Assembly (NCBI GenBank): GCA_920105625.2 | Contig: OV050030.1 | Span: 183,896,315 to 183,960,314, forward strand | From: Clusia tigrina | Lineage: Eukaryota > Arthropoda > Insecta > Diptera > Clusiidae | Reading direction: 5' to 3' | Length of the DNA: 64,000 bases | In this document: positions 1 to 9,813 of the stretch, piece by piece | Numbering within the stretch: position 1 is the stretch's first letter | Layout: each line of letters begins with the position of its first letter | Made by a program: the position numbers and the translations under genes | The notes under the pieces: generated by a model | The model's input: only the letters and a program-made list of their open reading frames with translations | Databases searched by the model: none | What the model was told of the DNA's origin: nothing

Positions 1-1010
1 CTATGCAGTAGCCTAAGCTTTTGAAATGCTTCTATATTTTCAGAGTCCCTTCAGTTGATTTTTTATTTTTTCTTTAAATATTTAACAAGGTGGTTTTGGA
101 GTAGTCTTTAATAAAACGCCGGTAATATACCGTGATTCCCAAGAATGACTTGACCTCCGTTTGCGATCTTGGCAATTTAATTTCATTTATTGCTTCTATA
201 TTTTTTTGGGTTTGTTTTAATTCCCTCTGCTGAAACGACATGACCAAGAAATTCTGTTTGTTTTGTTAAAAATCTGCACTTGCTCAATTGGCTTTACTCA
301 AAGTATTAAGAATTTTGCTTAGAGATTCTATATGCTCCTCTATGTTGGTAGAGAAAACTAAGATTTCGTCAAGGTAAACGAGACAGATTTTGCCTATATA
401 CTCTTTTAACACATTATTTATAAGGCAAGTAGCGGGAGCATTACTTAGACCAAAAGTCATTCGTAAATACTCGTAACGTCCGTCGTCCGTAGAAAAAGCT
501 GTCTTATGGATATCATTATTGTCCATCTCAATCTGGTGAAAACCCTTTGCCAGATCGAGTGCCGAGAAGTATTGGCATTTTCCCAATTTGTCGAATATGT
601 CTTCCATATTCGATATTGGATACCTCTTTTCTATGGTATTACTATTGAGTTTTCTGTAGTCTATGACTATGCGCCATTTTAAATCGCTTGGGTTGTCAGA
701 TTTTTTGGGGACAATCCAGAGTGGACTATTTGATTCAAGGATTATATTTTGCTTTAACATATCATTAATTTGTCTTTTAACCTCCTCCTTGTGAATCTCT
801 GGGTATCTATATAATTTAGAGTGAATAGGGATATCATTTGTTGTAACAATTTTGTGTTTAACTTCATTAGTAAATGTTAGATAATTTTCCTCATAAAAAG
901 CGTGTCTCAATTTTTTTGATATGGTGTTGAGTTTGTTTTTCTCGAAATCGCTTAAAAGAACATTTTCATTAGTTTTTAAAGGATCTACCGCTAGATTTTG
1001 AAATATTTCC
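1..1010 (-). pseudogene. pol: gypsy-type reverse transcriptase, partial
   Basis: The open stretch 284-910 encodes the RT fingers and palm: an SPLWIVPKK block, [12 protein letters not shown], the first catalytic block [12 protein letters not shown] and FGLSNAP. The active-site box reads YLDE where gypsy elements normally have YxDD, so the second aspartate of the pair is replaced by glutamate. Further left, in another frame, lies the start of the connection domain (a YYRRFI-like block), cut by the window edge. An RT polymerises retrotransposon cDNA in cytoplasmic particles. This copy is almost certainly dead. The family is clear; the exact lineage is inferred. Confidence 0.8.
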
Positions 1011-1199
1011 TTTATATTTTCCTGGGATGAGAAAGGTAGAATATGTATGTAGCACTTTCGGTAATTAGTTGTCGTTTGGGGTAATCAATAATACAATTTA
1101 TATTTTTTAGGCTATTATTAATATATCCATCGAAATATTTATGAAAGGGGAATTCTATAAATTCAACAAAACAATTTTTCTTAAATTCTTTAAACAAGG

Positions 1200-1310
1200 G
1201 AAAGCGATATTTTATTATTTGTTGGGGTTAATTATACTAATCTCTGCTCCAGTATCAGTTACGAATCTTAAATTTCTTACCGGAGTAGTTACAACTATAT
1301 AGGGTAGCTG
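1200..1310 (-). pseudogene. pol: Retropepsin remnant (gypsy type)
   Basis: A short minus-strand stretch reads LPYIVV followed by a hydrophobic strand and TDTGAEISII, which matches the aspartic-protease active site (usual form LIDTGS/A) of errantivirus pol. It lies between the gag remnant and the RT in the expected order. It is too short and broken to be a working protease. A stop-rich 200 bp separates it from the RT frame. Confidence 0.6.
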
Positions 1311-1584
1311 TTTCTCCCACTCATTAGAAAATTTTCATATATAGAATCTTCGTTGACAGTATGTTGACTAAGTGCACCTATTTCCATTGGTTGTGGTACT
1401 TGGGAATACCTTGTTTGTCAAGATTCACTTATTTGTTGGTAGTTCTGTCCCTTATTATTTCGATTAATTTGTCTATTATTTATATTTCAAAATTTATTTA
1501 TATTTTGACTAGTGTTCCTATAAGTGTTATTCCCCATAGTCAGATCTTCTTAATTGGTTACTCTTCTCGTTTGGTTGGTAGGAG

Positions 1585-2430
1585 TCATATTTCGGTTCTG
1601 TTGATAGAGATTCTTTGTCTGCGATGTATTATTATTAATATTGCGTTCGTAATTATTTGATCTATAATAGTGTGAGTCACTAAAATTGTTTCTATAGGTT
1701 CGGTGGTCTCTGTTTTTAATTGGGGGTTTCGATTAATAGTGTACTTTTGGTGCCGTACCTCGAGAATAATTTTAAAAGCCACGCTAATCGATTCTCGATT
1801 CCTAGCAAATATTATACTTCTTGTTGGTTCTGGTAAATACTCTCGAAATGAATTCAAAGCGATGCGATTACGTACGGTCTGCATGTTTTATGTTCGTCCA
1901 TTAACTCAACACTTGTTTGTTTTTCTCCAAAGTCCGACCAATCTTTAACTTGCCCAGTTCTATGAATTTCTTCACTCGTCTGTCCGGTGCATTTATTTTT
2001 AACAAACCTCAAAATAATGTTTTTAGAACTTTGGTCAAAATTTTCGATTAATGGTATAATTATCTCTACTTGAAATCAGTACCATCAAAATTATCGATAT
2101 TTTTTATACAACTTAATACTAAATTAAAGCTGGCAATTGTATTAATCTCCATATTTTTAAAATTAGGTGATAAATGCTGGAGATCTTATTTTTGTAGATT
2201 TCTTCTGTTGATGCATTATTTCTGCTGCCTAATGTGCTTTTGTGATGATGTCGGAGTCTGTTACTGCTTTTATCGTTGCTGTAGCTTGTGTTTGCTAGTG
2301 CTCTCTTTGAACTGTGAGCTGAACTTAAAGTTGATGTTAATTCAGTTTATTCTCCCTTCAAGGTCAAATAAAGCGTGGTATTGGAAAACTGTTCTTTCTC
2401 TCACAACACTACTATTGTTTTTCCTTTTCT
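1585..2430 (-). pseudogene. gag: gypsy-type gag remnant
   Basis: The frame 1585-1884 contains RNRIALNSFREYLPEP and IIFARN, blocks characteristic of errantivirus capsid C-termini. Upstream, in another frame, a block like WSDFGEKQTSVELMDE fits the preceding capsid helix. No CCHC zinc knuckle is visible, as is usual for this gag type. Stops interrupt the sequence from about 2070 upward, where only scattered gag-like residues remain. The assignment rests on these blocks and on the position upstream of the protease. Confidence 0.6.
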
Positions 2431-2744
2431 ATTCAAGAAAATGTCTTTTTGTTTAAATTATTTTAATACATTTATTTCAGTTTATAATAATTAATTATTG
2501 TTTTTTCTAACCTTTTCTTCAAAACACTCGTGAAATGTCTTAAATTATTTAAATAACTGCACTCCGCGACTAATTTAAACGATTACTACTAACTTTTGCA
2601 CTTTAACTATATATTACTTTTATATTTATTTTATGTTTAATGTTTTTCTTCTTTTTCCTCAATAACTTTTCTATTATTTTATTTTTCTTTGCAAAGGTAA
2701 GCCATGTGGTTTTTATATTTTCTAATTTTTTTTTCCTCGTCGCC

Positions 2745-3004
2745 AATTAAGAGTCTGAGTAGACGTTGCACTCTTGTGTTTCTTCAAATAACTAACTTTA
2801 CTAATCAAAATTTAAAACACTCTAAGCTTAATATAAGTAAGTAAGTAGATCAGGCAATACAATACATATGTATCCACGTATAACAATTGTTTGTATTATA
2901 CTCGTATGTACACTAGTTTATTCGACAACTATGGGCGTCATACCAGTGCTTACATTATTGTATTTATATTTTAAAGGTGTTATTGTTATTATTTCATATC
3001 TTCA
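2745..3004 (-). repeat. Candidate 5' LTR of the left gypsy-type element
   Basis: On the minus strand a sequence ending ACTCTTAATT is followed directly by the PBS-like GGCGACGAGG. The rest is AT-rich noncoding DNA that is cut by the (AT)n tract. No second copy exists in the window, so the outer boundary is unknown. Confidence 0.4.
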
Positions 3005-3006
3005 TA

Positions 3007-3089
<83 letters not shown>

Positions 3090-3090
3090 C

Positions 3091-3178
<88 letters not shown>
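3005..3178. repeat. (AT)n microsatellite
   Basis: Almost pure AT dinucleotide repeat of about 170 bp with a few TG/CA interruptions. Open frames through it encode only Tyr-Ile runs and are not genes. It separates the gypsy LTR from the R1-clade element. Confidence 0.97.
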
Positions 3179-3181
<3 letters not shown>

Positions 3182-3285
3182 TAAATATATTTTATGTGTA
3201 TGCATATACTTATGTGTATTTCTATGTATACATATCCGAGTATATATATATGTATATGCATATGTGTATGTATTTTTTCCATTTT
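3179..3285. repeat. Degenerate ACAY/ATGT-type simple repeat
   Basis: On the minus strand this reads as a run of ACAT and ACAC units, directly beyond the 3' end of the R1-clade element. This type of simple repeat is the known target of Waldo-type R1-clade elements, so it may be the original insertion site. Confidence 0.6.
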
Positions 3286-3379
3286 TTGGTGGTGGATGGG
3301 GGAGTAGTGTGGGGCTCTTACCCACTAAAACAACCCCCACGGACGCCTCCCCGACGGTACATAACCGCTAAGCAATACT

Positions 3380-4057
3380 TCATTGGGGGAGGGGAATGGT
3401 CAAAGGACCCCTCCTATGGCTTCCCCTCAAGTGTCCGAGGTCTCGCATTATTTCTGCCGAAGCGGCACAGCCAACTTCCCATTTCTTGGGGCACTCGAGC
3501 ATCTGGTGCACGATATTGTCAGGTGTCACGAGCTCTCCGCAAACTCTCTGAAGCACCGCTCTGGCACGGCTGTACCGCGGGCATGCGAAAAGTACATGGT
3601 ACGCGTCCTCTGGCTCCGTGCGTCCACAGTTCCCACAACAGGGGGTTTCATCCAGCCGGAATCTGTGCAAATAGGCGCGGAAAACTCCGTTCCCGGTCAA
3701 CATTTGTGTGACGTGGTAGTTCACGTCGCCATGCGACCTATTCATCCAACTTTGGAGGTTAGGAATCAGTCTCCACGTCCAACGGCCCTTCTCAGACACA
3801 TAACATCGGGCTTGCCACTCCAATATGGTGCGCTGCCTGGTGGCTACTACGAGATCTTCCGCACTGGACTTGCGCGTACTTCTGCCGTAGTATAGTCTCC
3901 ACAACCCCATCGGCTGATGGGTCTTCCGTGGGCTTATCAGCTTTTTGGCATCAGGACCAGCCGCTGCCTTTTTCACCGTTTTGGACACCTTGTCTAAAAC
4001 AGGCCTCGTAAAGAGACCCCAGTGCCTCTGGGTGTAACGCAGCTGCCGTTTGAGCAC
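3380..4057 (-). pseudogene. R1-clade ORF2 C-terminal region
   Basis: The frame encodes the part of ORF2 after the RT domain: a LEWQARC block, a [17 protein letters not shown] helix and a CxxC-H-C finger (CGNCG, then [10 protein letters not shown]). The finger is the nucleic-acid-binding C-terminus typical of R1-clade ORF2. The first residues (LKRQLRY) match the position just before RT box 1, so the frame jumps from RT start to C-terminus. This shows an internal deletion of the whole RT core. A matching C-terminus is present in copy #2. Confidence 0.75.
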
Positions 4058-4613
4058 TCGGTTGCGTATTCCATCTGGGCCAGGGGGCTTCTGGTCCCCA
4101 AACCTCCAACCGCCCGCATCACCTCGTCAGTGGTCACACTGGGTAATTCTTCGTGCAAATCGTGGGGAAATTGGCCAGGCACGTAGTCCTGCGCTGGTAA
4201 GAGCTCTCCCACAATACGTCTGAGCAAGTCGGGGCAGCTTGGGGCTGGTTGCCTATGGCAAGGGAGCTTTTTCATCACAAGCCCCATGGTACTTCTTCAA
4301 CCTGTGCACATAGTTCGGTGAAACTCCTGCGCTTGCTTGACTTTATGGCCTTTTTCAGCCTCCTCTTGGCCTCCTTGTATACCTGTCGTAACTGCAGACA
4401 CTCTGGCTTGCCTATTGCCAGCTGGTGTCTTCGTTTTCCGGCATGACATTGCTTACGCAGGCCAGCGATCTCATATGTCCACCAGTAGACGGAGTTATGA
4501 CATCCGCCATAGGCCCTTCTGGGCATCGCCATGTCGTATGCATTCTCTAGCTGGTTTGCTAGCTGACTCGCCATTTCGTCCGCACCACCTTCCATCTTCA
4601 TGTCCTCCAACAT
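3994..4613 (-). pseudogene. R1-clade ORF2, linker and start of RT
   Basis: Two overlapping frames (4275-4613 and 3994-4287) cover the region between endonuclease and RT. They share the blocks AYGG, VYWWT and a Lys/Arg-rich helix with copy #2, where the same region continues from the endonuclease. The second frame holds the pre-RT DEVMRAV block. The frame change near 4280 is a disabling indel. No RT catalytic box is present before the deletion. Confidence 0.65.
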
Positions 4614-4616
4614 GAC

Positions 4617-5297
4617 TTAAAGGGCGCCGTCATAGAGTTTGTCCGCCTTCCAGCCTTTTAATCTTGGACTTATCTTTGGCTTTCTCCCCTGTAACTTTAG
4701 ATCGATCGTGGTGGCACTGTGATCGCTGTTAGTATATATGGGACTCACAATCCACTTAGCTCCTCTCACCAGTCTGCTGCTCAGGAACGTAAAGTCGATC
4801 ACGGAGCTGGCTCCTCCTCTAGCGAATGTCGCCTCTCCCGTGTTCATGAGAACTACGTCAAGTGCCCTGAACGCGTCTATGAGGATGTGACATTTTGGCG
4901 TTGTTCGGGCGCAGCCCCATTCATTTGCCCATGCGTTGAAGTCGCCAGCAATCACTACGGGGTGCCAGCCTCGCGCATCCAGGGTAAGTCTGTCCACCAC
5001 TGACTCGAACTCATTCGTAGTGAGGCTTGGTGGAAGGTACCAACTGTAGACCGTGTTCCGTCCACTGGTCGCTCTGACGCAGCCGTCGCTACTATATTTG
5101 TTGCTCAGTTGTAAGGCCCTGGCTCCACACACCCACAGTGCGGCTCCGCCAGTATTGTCCTCTTCCCAAACTCCTTGGTGCTTGCGCCGGTATGGCATGC
5201 TAAGCACCGCAACATCAGCCTTTTGTTCCTTTACTGTCTGTTCCAAGAGATACTGTGCAGCCTCGCAGTGGTTGAGATTGAGCTGGACCAACCTCAT
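4617..5297 (-). pseudogene. R1-clade apurinic-like endonuclease (ORF2 N-terminus)
   Basis: The reading frame starts MRLVQLNLNHCEAAQ, the usual first block of R1-clade ORF2, and continues through the EEP endonuclease fold: an SMPYRR block, IAGDFNAWANEWG with the conserved Asp/Asn, and the terminal SDH. This domain nicks target DNA and primes reverse transcription. Its ATG overlaps the ORF1 stop as ATGA (5297-5294), suggesting termination-reinitiation. The domain itself looks complete, but the frame ends at 4617, before the RT, so the full ORF2 is broken. Confidence 0.8.
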
Positions 5298-5407
5298 CTC
5301 CTACGTCTGGATTTTCCCGCGGCTTGTTTGTAGGACGGGCATGAGCTGCATCCTGTCGGATGCTCCACACCCTTACGGCCCTTGGCTGTGCAGAGTGCGC
5401 AAGCAGG
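5294..5407 (-). pseudogene. R1-clade ORF1, last exon-like piece after the LTR insertion
   Basis: This is the C-terminus of ORF1 cut off by the LTR insertion at 5408. It contains a CALC pair and a CSSCPS block and ends in a basic tail at a TGA overlapping the ORF2 start. Copy #2 has the equivalent tail near 17350. Joined across the CAGG target duplication it continues the zinc-knuckle frame found at 11732. Confidence 0.75.
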
Positions 5408-5926
5408 AGTTACGTTAATAAAACGCGGAGACAACTTCGGTTCAACGTTGTTTTTATTACGGAGTTTATTTTAAAACTAAACTAACAATTTTAAATTACT
5501 TATGCCGAAACCTTAACTAACTTACTTAACATCGATTATTTGTTATCGCTGCTGTAGGCACAAAAGTATTTTCCAAAATTATGTAGGAGGGTAGAAAGAG
5601 AGGTAAACGTCTATAATCACCAATAAGCAGATTGCAAAGCCGTAGCTGAACAATTGCAAATGCACTGAGAATTGCAGACGTTGCATTTAGGGGTTGTTTA
5701 TGTCATTGCACTTCAGCTGATTTATGTCATTGTACTGATCGTACTGACTTTGCTCTTTTGGAGGTTTGTGTCGTTGCACTTGAGAATGGTCTCGAAATAT
5801 AAAAGGGAATTGGAAAATGCATAAACGGCTTTGGTGGTCATTTGTGAGATTCATACTTGATAAGAATGATATCTCAGCTGACGTTTGGTGTTAGATTTAG
5901 GGTTCGCAGCAACTACTGGCGTAACT
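5408..5926 (-). repeat. 3' LTR of the errantivirus-type element
   Basis: 519 bp, matched to 11155-11731. It carries one copy of the unit that is duplicated in the other LTR. A related, more diverged LTR lies at about 36508-37060. Confidence 0.9.
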
Positions 5927-5937
5927 CCTCCCCCCTT
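5927..5937 (-). promoter_or_regulatory. Polypurine tract
   Basis: On the minus strand AAGGGGGGAGG directly abuts the 3' LTR, the expected primer for plus-strand DNA synthesis. Confidence 0.85.
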
Positions 5938-6091
5938 AGTTTGAGGACACTCCTGAGGCATCATATTTTTTATCTTTACTTTCAGGTTTTTGTGCTTACA
6001 GGTCAACGTTACAATAAATATTATAATGACAATTATAATTATTACTAAAGTGCTTCCAAATGCATATTTTTCGTGCTTGGAATATTTAATT

Positions 6092-7314
6092 TCACTGATT
6101 TCTTTCAGATTTTGAAAGAATTAAGTTGTCAAATGTTATCTTTTTATTTGAATCTTTAAGGCTTCCCAAATAATTTGGTATCGTGAAACTTTGTTTAAAC
6201 TGTCTCTCTGCATTTTGTATTTTATTATTATTTATAATGATTGAACAGTTGTTGAAGTTAAATAAATAATTTCCATTTAAAATTAATTTACGTTCGTCAC
6301 AAGTATTTGAGAAATTTGCTAAATGTTGGTTTTTTGCTAGTATAATTCCATTATTTAATTCTATAATTTCGGAAATGTTATTAAATATGTGCATGCAGTT
6401 CTTTTTCATTATACATTTTTCATATTTGACAATTTCTTGCGGTTCAAAGATATATTCTAAATTATGGTTATCTGCTATTGGGTACAGTAATATTCTTTGT
6501 AGAATAACAGTATCTTTTGGTATTCTTATAACAAATATAATATTTTTATTTTGGTCTAGAATTGTGCTTAATTTTATATTTTGTAACTTATCCAGGTCGA
6601 TTTTGTATTCCTCTATTTCCTCGTTTGTTAGTAAATTGCTATGAATAGTGCCAAGTCTAGCAGATGCAATGTTGTCCTGTATATGGTCTATGTTATCTTG
6701 TAAAATTTTTATCTTTAATATGAAGTCTATATATAGTGTTTGTCTGTATAGTGTACTTGATTGACCACTAATGTCATTAAGTTTGTTCTGAATTAGTATT
6801 CTGTCTTTATCGATTGCGTTTTTCAATATGGAGAAGGTTTCGTTGAAGTTTTGGTTAATTTTTATCTGACTGTTAAGGTTTTGTAGAGCATTGTGATTGT
6901 TTGTATCAATTACGTTAAGGTGTCCTTCTATTTCTTGTCTGTCTTCATCATTCATTGTTCCATAAAGCCATTTTTGTGCAGTACCCATGAAATTAAATAG
7001 TCCACGTTTTCTCTGTGTGGAATTAATGTATAAATTTTGTTTCGGGTGTTATTTAATTGTATTTCTAAAGCAATCGATTTTTCTTGTAGGTTTGATTTTC
7101 TTATATTATTTTGTAAGTTGTCGACTATATCTAATATTTCGTATGGATTTATAAAGTGTAGTATTGTATCGTAGTTTTTAACGGGAGCGACGTTGTCTAT
7201 TGTTAGTTCGGTGTAGCCCAAGTTGGTTTCTATCTTCTCCATTAGCAGATGGGTGTGGCCTCCGTTCGGTGTCCACAGTATCAGGAATAATATTAACATC
7301 CATTTTACCTGCAA
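6092..7314 (-). pseudogene. env: Errantivirus envelope glycoprotein, frameshifted
   Basis: The upstream frame (6952-7314) starts with a hydrophobic signal-peptide-like segment. The second frame (6092-6988 and its extension upstream) contains a furin-like cleavage site RKR, followed by a GLFNF fusion-peptide start and a QKWLYG block typical of baculovirus-F-like insect env. A single indel just before the cleavage site puts the two halves in different frames. The family's role is membrane fusion for cell-to-cell spread. I see no convincing long C-terminal anchor in frame, so the 3' end may be lost. The downstream half is Asn/Ile-rich, matching the AT-rich element. Confidence 0.8.
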
Positions 7315-7516
7315 ATTTAGTGTCTCTTTTAATATTGGATGTATGTATATTTCCTAGTGCTTTCTTAGTATATTATGGTTCTTCCTTATGCCTCACACTT
7401 TTATAATTTTTGATGTAGCCTTCTGATCTATTTTCTCTGTTTGTGTTGTGTTTAATTATGTACCTAGTTTTTTCTTTAATGGAGTTTGTATAAATCTGAC
7501 TTTTGTCACACTTCCC

Positions 7517-8179
7517 TTATTGTACATTAATTGGTTTTTCCTTTATTGTTGAGTGGTAACTATTATTATACCATTCTATTGCCCTACACATTTTCTCTTT
7601 TATGCTAAGTTGCTTGTTTTCGATATTTAGAATTCTTATTCTCTCTGCTAATGTATTGTGTCGCCGTTCGATATCAGAGTTTCCTGTGTGGTTGTTTGCT
7701 TTTACTAAATGAAGTTCTATGTTCTCGTTTCGTAAGTAGTCTTTTACGTTCATACTTTTAAATTCATTATCTATGATAAGTTTCTTAAAATGACCCTTTT
7801 GTGATCTGAGATCTCTTAGTTTTTCAATAATCGTTCTGTGATTTCTATCTTCAAGGTAATATGCGGTGGCGAACTTAGAGAATCTATCGATAAATGTCAA
7901 AAAATTAGCTTTTGAGTTTGTGTATACGTCCATATGTACTATTTGGTTAATGTCTGTTGGAGTCTCTGTCATTTTAAAATTTTCCTGGATAGGATTTCTA
8001 TCATATTTTACGCGGTTGCAAGTATCGCAATTGTTTATGTATTTCTGAATCATATTTTTTAGGTTAGGGTAATATATATATTTTTTGAGGCCTTCATAAT
8101 TTTCATTAATTCCAGTATGTCCTGTTTCGTATTTGTGGTATTTTTGTATTTGTTTGTAGGTTTCATCTTCATTGTCCAT
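7517..8179 (-). CDS. pol: Errantivirus integrase (part of pol)
   Basis: The frame contains the zinc-binding HHCC module (a GHTG block, then CDTCNR) followed by the catalytic core. The three acidic residues are visible in HMDVY, LIIDNEFKS and NSDIERRHN. The C-terminal AIEWYNNSYHST block is also typical of this group. Integrase joins cDNA ends to target DNA with a 4-bp stagger, which agrees with the 4-bp duplication seen. In phase upstream it extends to about 8290, where it is fused to an RNase H fragment. The frame ends at 7517, before env. Confidence 0.85.
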   Translation of the reverse strand: MDNEDETYKQIQKYHKYETGHTGINENYEGLKKYIYYPNLKNMIQKYINNCDTCNRVKYDRNPIQENFKMTETPTDINQIVHMDVYTNSKANFLTFIDRFSKFATAYYLEDRNHRTIIEKLRDLRSQKGHFKKLIIDNEFKSMNVKDYLRNENIELHLVKANNHTGNSDIERRHNTLAERIRILNIENKQLSIKEKMCRAIEWYNNSYHSTIKEKPINVQ

Positions 8180-9129
8180 ATCTTTTGCATAGTAGGCACA
8201 TCTTACGAATTTTAAGTTATTTTCGGAAAGCTCTTTTGCTTTATGTTCAAATGTTTTAAAATCGTTGTCAGTTAACTCTGAGTAAACTCCTATTTTTCCA
8301 TTTCACAGCTCCTATACCGAACATGCTAGCATCGGTAACTACTTTAAATTTTTTGTTAAAGTCAGGATATTTTAATATGGGTGCTTCCGTCAATATTAGT
8401 TTTAGTTTTTCAAAGGCATTTATATAGTTTGAGTCGTTAATTTTTATTTTGCTGTTTTTTTTTGAGGTATTGAGTCATTGGTTGAGCTATTTTGGAATAA
8501 TCTCGTATAAATTTGCGATAGTAGCCAGTTATTCCCAAAAATGATTTTATTTGTTTTGTTGTTCGAGGCAATCTAAGGTTTAAAATAGTTACGATTTTCC
8601 TTGGATTAGGTTTGACGCCTTCGGGTGTCAGAACGTGTCCCAAATATTCGGTCTCTTTTGAAAAGAATTTGCGTTTATCAAATTGAATTTTTAGGTTATG
8701 CGAACGTAATTTCTCGAATATATTCCTAATACTACTTACATGTTCACCTATTGTTGTCCTAAACACCAATATGTCGTCCATATATACTACGCAGATCTTG
8801 TTTATGAATTCCTGTAATACCGAATTCATAAGGCGTTGAAAAGTTGATGGGGCATTTTTCAGACCAAACGGCATTCGTACGTACTCATAATGTCCCAAAG
8901 GCGTGGAAAAAGCAGTTTTCTTCCTGTCCTCCTCTTTTACTAAAATATGGTGGAAGCCTTTTGCCAAGTCAAGGGATGTGAAATACTGAGCCCTGCCTAA
9001 TTTATCCAAAATGTGGTCAATGTTGGGAATAGGAAACTTGTTATCGGTTGTTATTTCGTTCAGTTTCCTATAGTCGATCACTATGCGCCATTTTTTTCTT
9101 TTCAGAGTAGTCAGTCTTCTTAGGTACAA
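8180..9129 (-). pseudogene. pol: Errantivirus RT with truncated RNase H
   Basis: The RT palm is well preserved: [31 protein letters not shown] and the active site YMDD, then the connection block [13 protein letters not shown]. After APILKYPDF and the first RNase H aspartate (VVTDASMFGIGAV) the sequence jumps within a few residues to integrase-proximal sequence, so most of RNase H is deleted near 8290. The start of the RT lies in a different frame (9068-9808), so an indel at an adenine run near 9090 also breaks the protein. Confidence 0.85.
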
Positions 9130-9808
9130 TCCATAGGGGACTATTATAAGGTGAATTACTTTCCTTTATAATACCTTGTTGGAGCATATCTGCAATTTGA
9201 GTAGATATCTCTTGCTCGTGGATTTGCGGATACCTATATATTTTTGAATATATTGGCTGCTCATTTCTCGTGTTAATTTCGTGTTCGATTCCAGTAGTGT
9301 TTGTTAGATAGTCACCGTCTTTATAAAATAGGTCATTATAAGAGTTTATTAACTTCTTCAAATGCCTTGATTCTTCAGAATTCAAAGATTTGGTAAGTTG
9401 TGACATATCTTCGTCTCCGAAGCTGTTAGAATCTAATTGATGTATTTCTTCAAATTGAAATGGGCAAGCACTTATAAATTTTATTTTGTTGTTATTGATT
9501 AACTGCATTTCCTCTCTCATATCCACAACAGCTCCTAATGGTCTCAGTAGATTTTGGCCTAATATTGCGTCGAATTGTTTATTAAAAAATTTTGTAATTT
9601 TCCAAACCATATTTGCATCTTCATTAAATTCACTAGGTAAAGCAGTTGTAATTTGCGTGTCAATCAGCGTTTGGTTGTTGAGTGAATTGAATTTTATTGA
9701 TGCTGTTAGTTTTTCCCTCCTATATTGTGGTAATTTTCTGTCATCGAGTAAGGATGTTGATGATCCTGTATCTATTAGACACCTAATTGTGTCGTTGCCT
9801 ATCGACAA
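9068..9808 (-). pseudogene. pol: Errantivirus protease and RT N-terminus
   Basis: The retropepsin site LIDTGSSTSLL lies near the start and the flap and C-terminal ILGQNLL helix follow. The second half is the RT N-terminus (IYSKIYRYP, an [13 protein letters not shown] block) and stops at the indel near 9090. The frame lies -1 relative to gag and overlaps its end, consistent with -1 ribosomal frameshifting. The apparent first codon is TTG, so this is a continuation of gag-pol rather than an independent start. Confidence 0.85.
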
Positions 9809-9813
9809 GATTA

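Larger units (their letters stand above)
1..2744 (-). mobile_element. Degenerate Ty3/gypsy-type element, gag-protease-RT part
   Basis: On the minus strand, gag, protease and reverse-transcriptase remnants follow in the usual gypsy order from right to left. The element runs off the left edge of the window inside the RT-RNase H connection. Translated motifs resemble the env-bearing insect errantivirus group (17.6/297/gypsy). Several frameshifts and stops separate the domains, so it is a fossil copy. A PBS-like GGCGACGAGG on the minus strand abuts the candidate LTR at about 2745. Confidence 0.8.

Noticed and set aside
2070..2456. Plus-strand Cys/Leu-rich frame of 128 codons
   Set aside because: It lies opposite gag-like residues on the minus strand and its composition follows from the AT-rich, pyrimidine-rich strand.
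2700..3000. Firm LTR boundaries for the left gypsy element
   Set aside because: Only one copy is present and its outer end is lost, so only a candidate LTR is reported.
2868..3711. Long open frames with Tyr-Ile runs at 3005-3178, 18091-18449, 26930-27564 and 50109-50322, on both strands
   Set aside because: They are translations of (AT)n microsatellites and carry no other signal.
3383..3895. Plus-strand frame of 170 codons
   Set aside because: Antisense shadow of the R1-clade ORF2 C-terminus with its zinc finger.
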